In this document: piece after piece, positions 1-8,399 of the stretch | Layout: every line of letters starts with the position of its first letter | Position numbering within the stretch: the first letter of the stretch is position 1 | Origin: Melioribacteraceae bacterium | GTDB lineage: Bacteria > Bacteroidota > Ignavibacteria > Ignavibacteriales > Melioribacteraceae | Assembly (NCBI GenBank): GCA_026417375.1 | Contig: JAOADJ010000037.1 | Location: 1-64,000 of the forward strand | Length of the DNA stretch: 64,000 nucleotides | Direction: 5' to 3' | Notes under the pieces: generated by a model | Told to the model about the DNA's origin: nothing | The model's input: the letters and a program-made list of their open reading frames with translations, nothing else | The model's database searches: none | Position numbers and translations under genes: made by a program

Positions 1-423
1 TAAAGGTAAATCTGTTATTTCAAATGATGCAACTTTATAAGCTGGAACGTTAATACCTTCTAAAAAATCAACAGCTGATTTATCAAATGGAGATGAAAAG
101 CAAATTAGTCCTAAACTTTCGGCATATTCTTTTAATTTTGGCTGCCATTCCCATGGAGTATAAGCTTGTTTGTACAATTCATAAAGAGTTGTGCCATCCC
201 AAATTGTACCTTGCTTTATTTGAAAATATTCTTTTTGTGAATCAATTGTAATTGTATCTGGTGTATAAGTTTGAAGTTTAACAGCATCTGCGCCACATTC
301 TTTTATTGCTTTTATGCTTTCGAGAGCTATTTCAAAATCTTGATTATGATTTGCAGAAAGTTCTGCAATTATAAATGTGGGTTCATCGTTACCAATGTAT
401 TTATTACCAATTTGTATTTTCAT
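1..423 (-). CDS. pseI: Pseudaminic acid synthase PseI (partial, C-terminus beyond the window)
   Basis: Only the first 141 residues are visible; the frame is open to base 1. They belong to the NeuB/PseI sialic-acid-synthase family, which condenses phosphoenolpyruvate with a 6-carbon amino sugar to make a nonulosonic acid. Visible marks are the IIAELSANHN start of the TIM barrel, the GADAVKLQTY strand, a KQGTIWDG segment and the GLICFSSPFD strand; the KQGTIWDG type of wording favours PseI over NeuB. The ATG overlaps the stop of the upstream pseG-pseH fusion by four bases (ATGA), so the two are translationally coupled. Gene order pseB, pseC, pseG/H, pseI supports the pseudaminic acid assignment. 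What is known of the family and the neighbours agree; the substrate itself is inferred. Confidence 0.9.
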   Translation of the reverse strand, partial: MKIQIGNKYIGNDEPTFIIAELSANHNQDFEIALESIKAIKECGADAVKLQTYTPDTITIDSQKEYFQIKQGTIWDGTTLYELYKQAYTPWEWQPKLKEYAESLGLICFSSPFDKSAVDFLEGINVPAYKVASFEITDLPL

Positions 424-1883
424 TTTTTTAATTGATATAATAAAAATTCTTCATCATTAATTATTTCTTTACCAATTAGTTTATATCCCGATTTCATAAA
501 TGCTTTTATTGATGGAGTATTATTTGGACGAATAATTGCATTGATGAAATTTATGTTTGGTTTATCATGAAACAACTTATAACTGGCTGAAAAAATTAAT
601 TGTTTAGAAAAACCTTTCCCGCGAAAATCTTTATCAATGCTAATATTAATTTCTGCGTAATAACCTTTAATATCAAAACGTACTTGTCCAATAAATTGGT
701 TTGTTGGAGTAAAAGCTAAAAGAAAATAACAATTATCATCAAGCAATTTACCGGAGAACCAATCTAAGTGGTCGCCCCATTTTATAGGTTCTGTGTTAAT
801 TGAATTTGCTCTAACCAAACGATCGTTTGAAAGATTAAAAATAATTGTTGCATCTTTTGAAATAGCTTGTCTGAAGTAGAAACCAGATTTTCCTACATGC
901 TTATCAATTATATATTGAATTACTCTTTTGGCACCATTACCATCAATTTTTTGCTTTCCGATTTTTGAAATTACTTCTCTTACTTGCTTTTTTCTCAAGT
1001 TGGATATTAATAATGATAATCTATGTTCAAGGTTTGGTAAGTCATAAGATAATTCTTGTTGTAAAAATTTTTCTTTAACCCATCCGGCAAGTTGAATTTT
1101 TTGATTATCAGCAGTTGCTATTGCTATCGTTGGAATTCCAACTCTTGCAAGTTCATTTAAAGTTTGTCCTCCAGAGCAAATTGCTAAATCCGTGTCATAT
1201 AAAATTTTTAGTAATTCTGTAGGAGTTGGTGAATTATATATTTCTGTGTTTGAATCTTTTACTTCTTCAATTTGTGAAATGGTTTGAAATGATTGTGTAA
1301 CAATTACTCTTTTTTTAATCGAAGGATAATTGCGTGTTAAAAGTCTTAATACTCGTGTAGTTAAATTAAGTTGGTCACTTCCTCCAAAAGTTAAAATAAT
1401 ATTTTGAATATCTAATCTTAATGGTTTTTCAAAAATTTCCCAAAATTCTTTTCTGAGTGGTAAAAATTTTAATCCTAACAAATATTCATGTGTTAATGTT
1501 TTTTTGTATGGTAAAGTTTCGGCATTAACAGCGCCATTTAGAATTATTCCCGATGGATAATCAAGCCGAAGAGTGTCGTCAAAGTAAAGTGGTATCAAAG
1601 TCATTTTTGAAATTGTTTCATAAAAACTAATATCAGCAATGTATGAATCAACTATAATTGCATCACTATTTTTAATTTTTCTTAAAAGATCATTTTTGTT
1701 TTCAAGCCAATCAAACATTTCATAATTAATTTCTTCTAAAAAAGGTAAAACGGAATCATCACCATTTAAATAAATTTTGGGAATAATGTTTCTTTCTTCA
1801 AATGCCTGATATAAAGAAATACATCTTGTTAAATGACCAAAACCAGTATTTTTATTTGCTTCTGTAATTATCGAGATTTTCAT
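420..1883 (-). CDS. pseG: Fused PseG (UDP-sugar hydrolase) and PseH-like N-acetyltransferase
   Basis: The 487-residue protein has two domains. Residues 1 to about 330 match PseG, the GT28-like hydrolase that removes UDP from UDP-2,4-diacetamido-2,4,6-trideoxy-L-altrose; the GFGHLTRC motif puts the expected catalytic histidine at position 17, and a GG(S)DQ loop and a CSGGQT nucleotide-binding loop follow. Residues from about 338 to the end form a GNAT acetyltransferase with an RGKGFSKQL acetyl-CoA loop, as in PseH, which acetylates the 4-amino group one step earlier. The two activities are consecutive in pseudaminic acid synthesis and are separate proteins in Campylobacter and Helicobacter. 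The gene overlaps its neighbours by four bases on both sides. Domain calls are strong; the order of action is inferred from the pathway. Confidence 0.88.
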   Translation of the reverse strand: MKISIITEANKNTGFGHLTRCISLYQAFEERNIIPKIYLNGDDSVLPFLEEINYEMFDWLENKNDLLRKIKNSDAIIVDSYIADISFYETISKMTLIPLYFDDTLRLDYPSGIILNGAVNAETLPYKKTLTHEYLLGLKFLPLRKEFWEIFEKPLRLDIQNIILTFGGSDQLNLTTRVLRLLTRNYPSIKKRVIVTQSFQTISQIEEVKDSNTEIYNSPTPTELLKILYDTDLAICSGGQTLNELARVGIPTIAIATADNQKIQLAGWVKEKFLQQELSYDLPNLEHRLSLLISNLRKKQVREVISKIGKQKIDGNGAKRVIQYIIDKHVGKSGFYFRQAISKDATIIFNLSNDRLVRANSINTEPIKWGDHLDWFSGKLLDDNCYFLLAFTPTNQFIGQVRFDIKGYYAEINISIDKDFRGKGFSKQLIFSASYKLFHDKPNINFINAIIRPNNTPSIKAFMKSGYKLIGKEIINDEEFLLYQLKK

Positions 1884-3064
1884 CTATAACTATCTAAAGT
1901 TTTTTTAATTGCATTGGTAATAAAAACTAAATCTTTTTTTGTTAAAGTAGGATAAATTGGAATCGAAATTTCTCTTTCATAAAATTTTTCTGCAATTGGA
2001 AAGTCGCCCAATTTAAAACCAAATTTTTTTCTATAAAATGGTTGCAAATGAACAGGTATGTAATGAACTTGAAAAACAACCCCGTTTTCTTTTAATCTAT
2101 AGAAAAATTCTTTTTTATCAATTTTCAATTTATCAAACTTAATTTGCAAAGGATAAAGATGGTAAGCGTGTTTAACATTTTTTTCTACAGATGGAATTAT
2201 TACCCGATCATCATTATTGAAAAATGAATCGTAATAATTTGCAATTTTTCTTCTTGCAGAAATAAATTTTTTCAGTCGTTTAAGTTGATTTATTCCTAAG
2301 GCACATTGGAAATCAGTTATTCTGTAATTAAAACCAACTTCATGCATTTCATAATACCAAGGTCCATCATTTTTTTCTAATAGATTTTCATCTTTTGTCA
2401 TACCATGAGTTCGCAACATTTTAACACGTTTATCAATTTGTTCATCATTTGTTAAAACAGCACCACCTTCACCAGTTGTAATATGTTTTACAGGATGAAA
2501 ACTAAAATTCACAGCATCTGCATATTTAACGGCATATTGAATATCATTATTAAATTCAGCACCTAATGCATGACAAAAATCATTTACTAATTGAAAACCA
2601 AATTTATTTTTTAATTCAAATAAAGATTTCCAATCGGAAGGATGTCCCGCAAAATCAACTGCTACAACTGCTTTTACTTTTTTATTTTGATTTTTATAAT
2701 CTATTAATTTTTTTTCAAGTTTGTTTACATCTATTGTGTAAGTTTTAGGGTTAATATCAACAAAATCTACTTTAGCACCAACAAAAATTGCACAGTTAGC
2801 ACTTGATAAAAAAGTAATTGGTGAAGTGATAATAATATCATTCTTTTTCCAACAGAGAGCTAAAGCAATCATATGCAAACTTGCTGTTCCATTGGCAACA
2901 ACAGAAGCATAATTAGCCCCAAAAAATTTTTTTAATTCATTTTCAAACTCAACCGATACCGGTCCTTGTGTTATAAATTGACTTGGCAAAATTTTACAAA
3001 CTGCTTCAATATCAGATTGTTCAATAGTTTGTTTTCCATAATAGTATATTTTATTGTTCTTCAT
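1880..3064 (-). CDS. pseC: UDP-4-amino-4,6-dideoxy-N-acetyl-L-altrosamine transaminase PseC
   Basis: This 394-residue protein is a DegT/DnrJ/EryC1 family PLP-dependent sugar aminotransferase, of normal length. The PLP lysine is expected at residue 193 in the FHPVKHITTGEGG motif; other family marks are TASLHMIAL near residue 60 and NYRITDFQCALG near residue 245. PseC converts the 4-keto sugar made by PseB to the 4-amino sugar with glutamate as donor. The gene lies five bases after pseB and overlaps the pseG-pseH fusion by four bases, so it belongs to one transcription unit with them. Other DegT aminotransferases in O-antigen loci look similar, but the flanking pse genes make PseC the best name. 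Confidence 0.9.
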   Translation of the reverse strand: MKNNKIYYYGKQTIEQSDIEAVCKILPSQFITQGPVSVEFENELKKFFGANYASVVANGTASLHMIALALCWKKNDIIITSPITFLSSANCAIFVGAKVDFVDINPKTYTIDVNKLEKKLIDYKNQNKKVKAVVAVDFAGHPSDWKSLFELKNKFGFQLVNDFCHALGAEFNNDIQYAVKYADAVNFSFHPVKHITTGEGGAVLTNDEQIDKRVKMLRTHGMTKDENLLEKNDGPWYYEMHEVGFNYRITDFQCALGINQLKRLKKFISARRKIANYYDSFFNNDDRVIIPSVEKNVKHAYHLYPLQIKFDKLKIDKKEFFYRLKENGVVFQVHYIPVHLQPFYRKKFGFKLGDFPIAEKFYEREISIPIYPTLTKKDLVFITNAIKKTLDSYR

Positions 3065-3069
3065 AATAG

Positions 3070-4089
3070 TTAAATATTTTTTATAAGATTAATTAATTCG
3101 TCAACTGTTAAAAACCAAGGATTTGTACCGCTATTATATTTAAAACCATAATCACAAAACTTGCCCGGTTTAGAGTTACTTGTTAATCTAAATTTTTCGG
3201 TATCCCATAATTTAAGTGATTGATTATCACCTAGTTGAACAGAAGGAAGAATAACATAATAATCGTCGAACTCAATTGTATTAATAGCATCAGCTTCAGT
3301 AATCATTTCTTCATGAATTTTTTCTCCGGGACGAATACCAACAATTTCTGTTTTACAATCCGGAGCAATTGCTTTAGCTAAATCAGTAATTCTATAAGAT
3401 GGAATTTTAGGTACAAATAATTCACCACCCCACATTATTTCAAAACATTTTAAGACAAAATCAACACCTTCTTGAAGCGTAATATTAAAGCGGGTCATTC
3501 TTTCATCGGTGATTGGAATTACACCAGTTTTTTTCTTTTCTAAAAAGAAAGGAATTACAGAACCACGACTTGCCATTACATTCCCATAACGAACAACAGA
3601 AAATTTAATATCGTGTGAACCTTTGTAATTATTAGCCGCAATGAAAAGTTTATCGGATGTTAATTTTGTTGCTCCATAAAGATTAATTGGAGCAGCTGCT
3701 TTATCAGTTGAAAGAGCAATTACTTTTTTAACATTACATTCAAAACAAGCATCAATTACATTTTGTCCACCAATAATATTTGTTTTAACAGCTTCAAAAG
3801 GATTATACTCTGCCGCAGGAACTTGTTTTAGTGCTGCTGCGTGTACAACATAATCAACTCCGGTCATTGCACGAATTAATCTTTCTTTATCACGAACATC
3901 ACCAATAAAATAACGCATCAAAACACCTTCTTTTCTGTATTTTGATTCTTGTTGCATTTCAAATTGTTTTAGTTCATCGCGGCTATAAATAATAATTTTC
4001 TTGGGAGTATAGTTTTTTAATACTGTTTCAACAAATTTTTTCCCAAAAGATCCTGTCCCACCAGTTATTAATATGGTCTTGTTGTTCAT
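3070..4089 (-). CDS. pseB: UDP-N-acetylglucosamine 4,6-dehydratase (inverting) PseB
   Basis: A 339-residue extended short-chain dehydrogenase of the FlaA1/PseB type. The Rossmann motif GGTGSFGKKF is at residues 10-19, and the active-site region DKAAAPINLYGATK replaces the classical YxxxK context, as in PseB. The GDVRDKERL and MTRFNIT segments are also typical. The enzyme dehydrates and C5-epimerises UDP-GlcNAc, the first committed step to pseudaminic acid. A 124-base gap separates it from the upstream glycosyltransferase gene, the largest gap in this part of the minus-strand locus, so a separate promoter here is plausible. The gene starts the pse block pseB-pseC-pseG/H-pseI. Confidence 0.93.
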   Translation of the reverse strand: MNNKTILITGGTGSFGKKFVETVLKNYTPKKIIIYSRDELKQFEMQQESKYRKEGVLMRYFIGDVRDKERLIRAMTGVDYVVHAAALKQVPAAEYNPFEAVKTNIIGGQNVIDACFECNVKKVIALSTDKAAAPINLYGATKLTSDKLFIAANNYKGSHDIKFSVVRYGNVMASRGSVIPFFLEKKKTGVIPITDERMTRFNITLQEGVDFVLKCFEIMWGGELFVPKIPSYRITDLAKAIAPDCKTEIVGIRPGEKIHEEMITEADAINTIEFDDYYVILPSVQLGDNQSLKLWDTEKFRLTSNSKPGKFCDYGFKYNSGTNPWFLTVDELINLIKNI

Positions 4090-4213
4090 TTAAATTCCTT
4101 TTTGCTAATAAAACAAATACAAAAATAATTAATTCATTTTGATTATAATATAAAAAAGGTGGTTTGTATATAATATATTATGAAAATAAAAATCAACAAT
4201 TGTTTAGTAAGAT

Positions 4214-5614
4214 TCAATCTATAGTGTTTATTAATCCGATATTCTTTAATATCTCAGAATTAATGTTATGTTTTTTATAAAATTTTTGATAATAAGGAAT
4301 GTAATTTTGATAGAGCTTTTGAAGTTTTTCCATTTTATAATTTTCAAAAACCCACAAGTGTTTCTTGAGCTTCCACAATTTTGAAAATAAATATCTGTTA
4401 TAAAAAGGTGCTGCAATTCTTGTAAGAATATAAACCAGCCAATGCCAAAAATGAAAATTATATTTTGAATTAAATTCCCCTTTCTTAATTTTTTCTAAAG
4501 TATGATTAAAATAATAACATGCTCTTATATGATTAAATCCATCTCCAAAACCAATAATATCTTTAGTTAAATTTTTTCTTATCTCCTCTTTTTCTTTTGA
4601 AAAATATTCATCAATTCTATTTGTTTTGTAATATTCATTTATTAAAGTTTGGAGTTCAAAGTAGTTTTTAACTAATGGAGAACCTTTGTAAAGTGGGTCA
4701 CGATTAAAATTTGGATCTGGATTTATAAAAATTGTTTGCTTTCCCATTAACCAACATTCCAAAGCTGTAGTTGATTCAAAGCAAGTCCAAATATCACAAA
4801 CACTAATTAAGTCGTGAATTGATTCTTCATTACATAAATAAACAACATTAGAATAATGAGCTAATTCACTCATTTCATTTGTAACTGGTTCTGGTCTTTC
4901 GGGTGCATTTTCTTGTGGATGTTGTTTTAAAATAAATAGTGTGTCGGGATTATTTTCAATTGCTTTTTTTAATATATCGCGAACTAAATTCCTTTGTCGC
5001 TCAATCCATTCAAGTTTTTCTTTATCTCCTTTTGCCCAATAAAGAAGTTCTTCCCGTCCCCGCTTGTGATCTAGTTTTCCGAAAGCCCATCCGGCATAAC
5101 CAATAACTTTTTTAAAATTTTGTTTACTGTATTTTTTCAGGAAGTCCTCTTTTTTCATAAACTCATAAATTGAATATCTGTCAAAACCAACACCACCAGT
5201 TACAACAATTTTATTTTTATATGAAGGTTCTTTTTCCTTTAAAAAATTAGCAGTTCTTTCACTCCAACAGCAAATATATTCCTGATAAAATTTTTTATCT
5301 CTGTTAAATCCCCAATAATTAAATGAACCATCGGTTCTGAAATTACCTTCAGAGATTAATGCAAAGATTGGGATATTTTGTTCGTGTGCAATTTTAGAAA
5401 TTTCGAAATAAAGATTACTTCCAATTGTGTTGGCTTGTAAAATTATATCGGGCTTTATTTTATAAATCTGATGAATATCTATATTAAGAGCATGAAAGAA
5501 TTCACAGTTTAAATAATTTTCCGAGAAATATCTTATTGGGAGAAGCATTTCAACATCGCGACCAACTGCATCATCAGTAAAACAAAGTACTTTTATTTTT
5601 TTATTAACTTTCAA
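4214..5614 (-). CDS. Surface carbohydrate biosynthesis protein (glycosyltransferase B-fold-like)
   Basis: A 466-residue soluble protein. The sequence resembles the 'surface carbohydrate biosynthesis' family found in capsule and O-antigen loci, which is related to CDP-glycerol- and GT-B-type transferases. Visible features are a GAWAFGKL-like loop after a VVTGGVGFDRY segment, an FILKQHPQE segment typical of this superfamily, and a conserved ESTTALECWLMGKQT acceptor/nucleotide loop near residue 280-295. No membrane segment or signal peptide is seen. It overlaps the GT4 gene upstream by four bases. The donor sugar and linkage cannot be told from the sequence; it might act on pseudaminic acid because of its position next to pseB, but that is only inference. 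Confidence 0.6.
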   Translation of the reverse strand: MKVNKKIKVLCFTDDAVGRDVEMLLPIRYFSENYLNCEFFHALNIDIHQIYKIKPDIILQANTIGSNLYFEISKIAHEQNIPIFALISEGNFRTDGSFNYWGFNRDKKFYQEYICCWSERTANFLKEKEPSYKNKIVVTGGVGFDRYSIYEFMKKEDFLKKYSKQNFKKVIGYAGWAFGKLDHKRGREELLYWAKGDKEKLEWIERQRNLVRDILKKAIENNPDTLFILKQHPQENAPERPEPVTNEMSELAHYSNVVYLCNEESIHDLISVCDIWTCFESTTALECWLMGKQTIFINPDPNFNRDPLYKGSPLVKNYFELQTLINEYYKTNRIDEYFSKEKEEIRKNLTKDIIGFGDGFNHIRACYYFNHTLEKIKKGEFNSKYNFHFWHWLVYILTRIAAPFYNRYLFSKLWKLKKHLWVFENYKMEKLQKLYQNYIPYYQKFYKKHNINSEILKNIGLINTID

Positions 5615-6918
5615 TTAGAATTTATCCTTATAATTTCATCGAAATAACTTGCAAGCTTCTTTGTAAGATTTCTGTTTGAATATTGTGAAATATCAGTTTG
5701 ATTAGATGTTAACTTGCCTTGTTTATATTTTTCGAAAAGAAGTCGTATAGTTTTTATTGTTGTTTCTAAATCATTAAAATTACAGGTTAAACCAGCATTA
5801 GCATTTTCTACTATTTTTGAAGCGTCACTTTCATTTGGTCCAATTACTAAAATAGGTCTTCTTGTTGCAAGATATTCAAATAATTTTCCTGGTAGTCTGC
5901 CATTTACATTTGGCATATCATTAAGAATTAAAAGAAGAACTTGTGAACTATACATTTTTTCGATTGTTTCTTTACGTGAAATATGATCCAATAATTTTAA
6001 GTTTTCTTTTAATCCAAGTGAATTCAATTCATCTAAAATAGCGTGACCAATAAATCCAGCCAATTCAATTTCAAGTTGATTTGCAAAATCTGAATTTTCT
6101 TTTTTAATAATTGATAAAGCTTTCCATAAAGTTTTTGCATTTCTATCAGGACCTAAACTTCCATAATGACTTAATTTGAATTTATCAGATAATGGAACGT
6201 TTATATTGTTAAAATCATTTTCATCATATCCCCAAACAATTACACCAACATCTTTTGCCCCAATTGATTCAAGATCTTTTTTCCATGTTTCACTGCAAAT
6301 AGTAACTTTATCAGCATATTTAAAAACACGTTGTTCCATCATTTTATGAATTTTTAATGAAACTGGATTCAACATTAATTGTGGGAAATAATCAACCTGT
6401 GTCCAGGGATCCTGAAAATCAGCATGCCAGGGAATATTAAATTTTTTTTTCAATTTATATGCAATCATGTGATTAGTTTGAGGAGGACCATTAGTAAAAA
6501 GAAGATCAACTTTATTTTCATTTAAATATTTTTTTAGATTAGTTACACTTGGTCTAATCCAAAATTTTCTTGCATCGGGAATAAAAATATTTCCTCGAAT
6601 CCAGATTCCCAGTTTGTGAGCAAATGTTGGTTTTTCTTCTTCTAAAAAAACATTATGAATTCGTTCTTCTTTCTTTTTACCAGTGATCAATTTAAACAAA
6701 TTAAAAGGTTCCCAAATTTTTGTTTTAATAACTTTTAAATTTTCAGGAACATCTTTGAAATTGTTTTCATCAAGGACAGGATATTCTGCGTCATCTGCAG
6801 TATGTACAATTGGTTCATATCCAAATTCGCGTAAATATTTTACAAACTTCAAATTTCTATGAACAGCAATTCCACCAGCTGGTGGCCAATAATATGTTAT
6901 GAATAAAACCTTTTTCAT
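5611..6918 (-). CDS. Glycosyltransferase family 4
   Basis: A 435-residue GT-B-fold retaining glycosyltransferase. The N-terminus shows the GT4 opening ITYYWPPAGG, followed by a TNGPPQTNHM loop near residue 140 and a HADFQDPW segment. The C-terminal half has HYGSLGPDRNA, and the LPGKLFEYLATRRPIL loop that binds the nucleotide-sugar, with the expected Glu. This pattern is common in O-antigen and exopolysaccharide loci. It overlaps both neighbours by four bases and is therefore part of the same operon as the flippase gene. Donor and acceptor are not predictable from sequence alone. Confidence 0.85.
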   Translation of the reverse strand: MKKVLFITYYWPPAGGIAVHRNLKFVKYLREFGYEPIVHTADDAEYPVLDENNFKDVPENLKVIKTKIWEPFNLFKLITGKKKEERIHNVFLEEEKPTFAHKLGIWIRGNIFIPDARKFWIRPSVTNLKKYLNENKVDLLFTNGPPQTNHMIAYKLKKKFNIPWHADFQDPWTQVDYFPQLMLNPVSLKIHKMMEQRVFKYADKVTICSETWKKDLESIGAKDVGVIVWGYDENDFNNINVPLSDKFKLSHYGSLGPDRNAKTLWKALSIIKKENSDFANQLEIELAGFIGHAILDELNSLGLKENLKLLDHISRKETIEKMYSSQVLLLILNDMPNVNGRLPGKLFEYLATRRPILVIGPNESDASKIVENANAGLTCNFNDLETTIKTIRLLFEKYKQGKLTSNQTDISQYSNRNLTKKLASYFDEIIRINSN

Positions 6919-8399
6919 TTATTTATTCCAATTATTTCTTTTATAAATGAAAACAATTTTTCTTTTGATGTTAAAACTTCAAGCTCCGCTTTTTCATAAA
7001 AGTTAAATATGTATAATAAAAAGGGAAACAAAACAGAAATAAATATTTTTATGAAGATATATTCATATTTGATTTCATTCATAAAATAAATTGGTATGGT
7101 TAACAGGCAACCAATTGTTATCATCATAATCAATTTTGAAATTTCATAGGGGATATTGTAATAATTATTTGAAACCAGATGAGTAACAATATAGAAAATA
7201 ATAAATGAAATGAGCGTATTAACTGCAGCTGCTATTATTCCATAAATAGGAATGAAAATTAAGTTGAGTAATATATTTAATAATGCAGAACCTAATGTAA
7301 TCCATGCAATATGTTTTGTGTTTTTGGTTAAAAGCATTCCTAGTTGAGCAGTTAATCGCATTCCACTAAAAACATACGAAAGTAATATAACAGGAGTTAC
7401 ATAAAAGGAATCGGTATAATTACTTTTACCTGCAAAAATATATATTAACTCAGGTGTGAAAAGTGAAAGAGCTACAAAGCCCCAAACAAAAAAATAAGTT
7501 GAATATGTCATTAACTTAGAATAAAATCTTTTATCATTTTCTTTCCCGAAATATTTATAAGCAATAGGTAACAAACCTAAATTAAATGGTAATATTAAAA
7601 ACATATTTAAAACGCCAGCAATTCTATAACCCAAACCATAAATTGCTACATATTTAGCTCCTAATAACCATTTGATAATATACCGATCACTTAAATTCAG
7701 TAACATGAATCCAACAGAACTTAATACTAAAGGTAATCCAAACAAAAGAGCAACTTTTAAAATATTATAGTTGAATTTGAATTGGATTTGTGAGAAAGTT
7801 TTTATTGTTAATAGAAAAACAATAATTATTTCGGAAATTAAAAAACTTGTTAATGCTCCATAAATTCCATTTCTTTTAATTGATACAAAATAAATTGTTA
7901 ATGAAATAATTAATATTATTCTTAAAATATTTAGTAGTGTATAATTTTTTGCTTCCTCTTCGGCTCTTAATTTTGAAAAGAAAAGATTTGATATAACTCG
8001 TAATAAAATTATGTAAGATGAAATTCTTAAATAATCAAAATTGATTAATTCACAATTAAAAAGATTTGGATATATGTGATTAACAATTTCACTTAATGAA
8101 ATGATGAGTAATATTATTGATACCAAAAAAATAATAATAGTAAAAAGAGCAGAAGATTTTTCTTTTTTATATTCATCAGAGTTGTTTATAAAAATTAATG
8201 CACTTGCCTGACCTAGTATTAGAATTTCTGCAAGTATTTGAATTGATGTATCTAATAAATCCCAAACACCAAATTGTGTAATGGTGAAATATCTTAAATA
8301 AATTGGAAGAAGTATAACACCAGAAACTTTTAACGCAATGTTACTTAAACTATAAACAAAAGTTTGTTGAATAGTATTTTTTAATTTATCAAGCATCAA
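6915..8399 (-). CDS. Wzx-like polysaccharide flippase (MOP superfamily)
   Basis: A 494-residue polytopic membrane protein with about 12-14 hydrophobic segments and an N-terminal TFVYSLSNIALKV stretch typical of RfbX/Wzx and MurJ-like exporters. Such proteins flip undecaprenyl-linked oligosaccharide units across the inner membrane. A central GLPLVLSSVGFMLLNLSDRY segment is the usual seventh-helix region with a charged pair. Its place between glycosyltransferase genes and a YfhO protein supports a role in exporting the glycan made by this locus. It overlaps both neighbours by four bases. No Wzy-type polymerase is obvious next to it. Confidence 0.85.
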   Translation of the reverse strand: MMLDKLKNTIQQTFVYSLSNIALKVSGVILLPIYLRYFTITQFGVWDLLDTSIQILAEILILGQASALIFINNSDEYKKEKSSALFTIIIFLVSIILLIISLSEIVNHIYPNLFNCELINFDYLRISSYIILLRVISNLFFSKLRAEEEAKNYTLLNILRIILIISLTIYFVSIKRNGIYGALTSFLISEIIIVFLLTIKTFSQIQFKFNYNILKVALLFGLPLVLSSVGFMLLNLSDRYIIKWLLGAKYVAIYGLGYRIAGVLNMFLILPFNLGLLPIAYKYFGKENDKRFYSKLMTYSTYFFVWGFVALSLFTPELIYIFAGKSNYTDSFYVTPVILLSYVFSGMRLTAQLGMLLTKNTKHIAWITLGSALLNILLNLIFIPIYGIIAAAVNTLISFIIFYIVTHLVSNNYYNIPYEISKLIMMITIGCLLTIPIYFMNEIKYEYIFIKIFISVLFPFLLYIFNFYEKAELEVLTSKEKLFSFIKEIIGINK

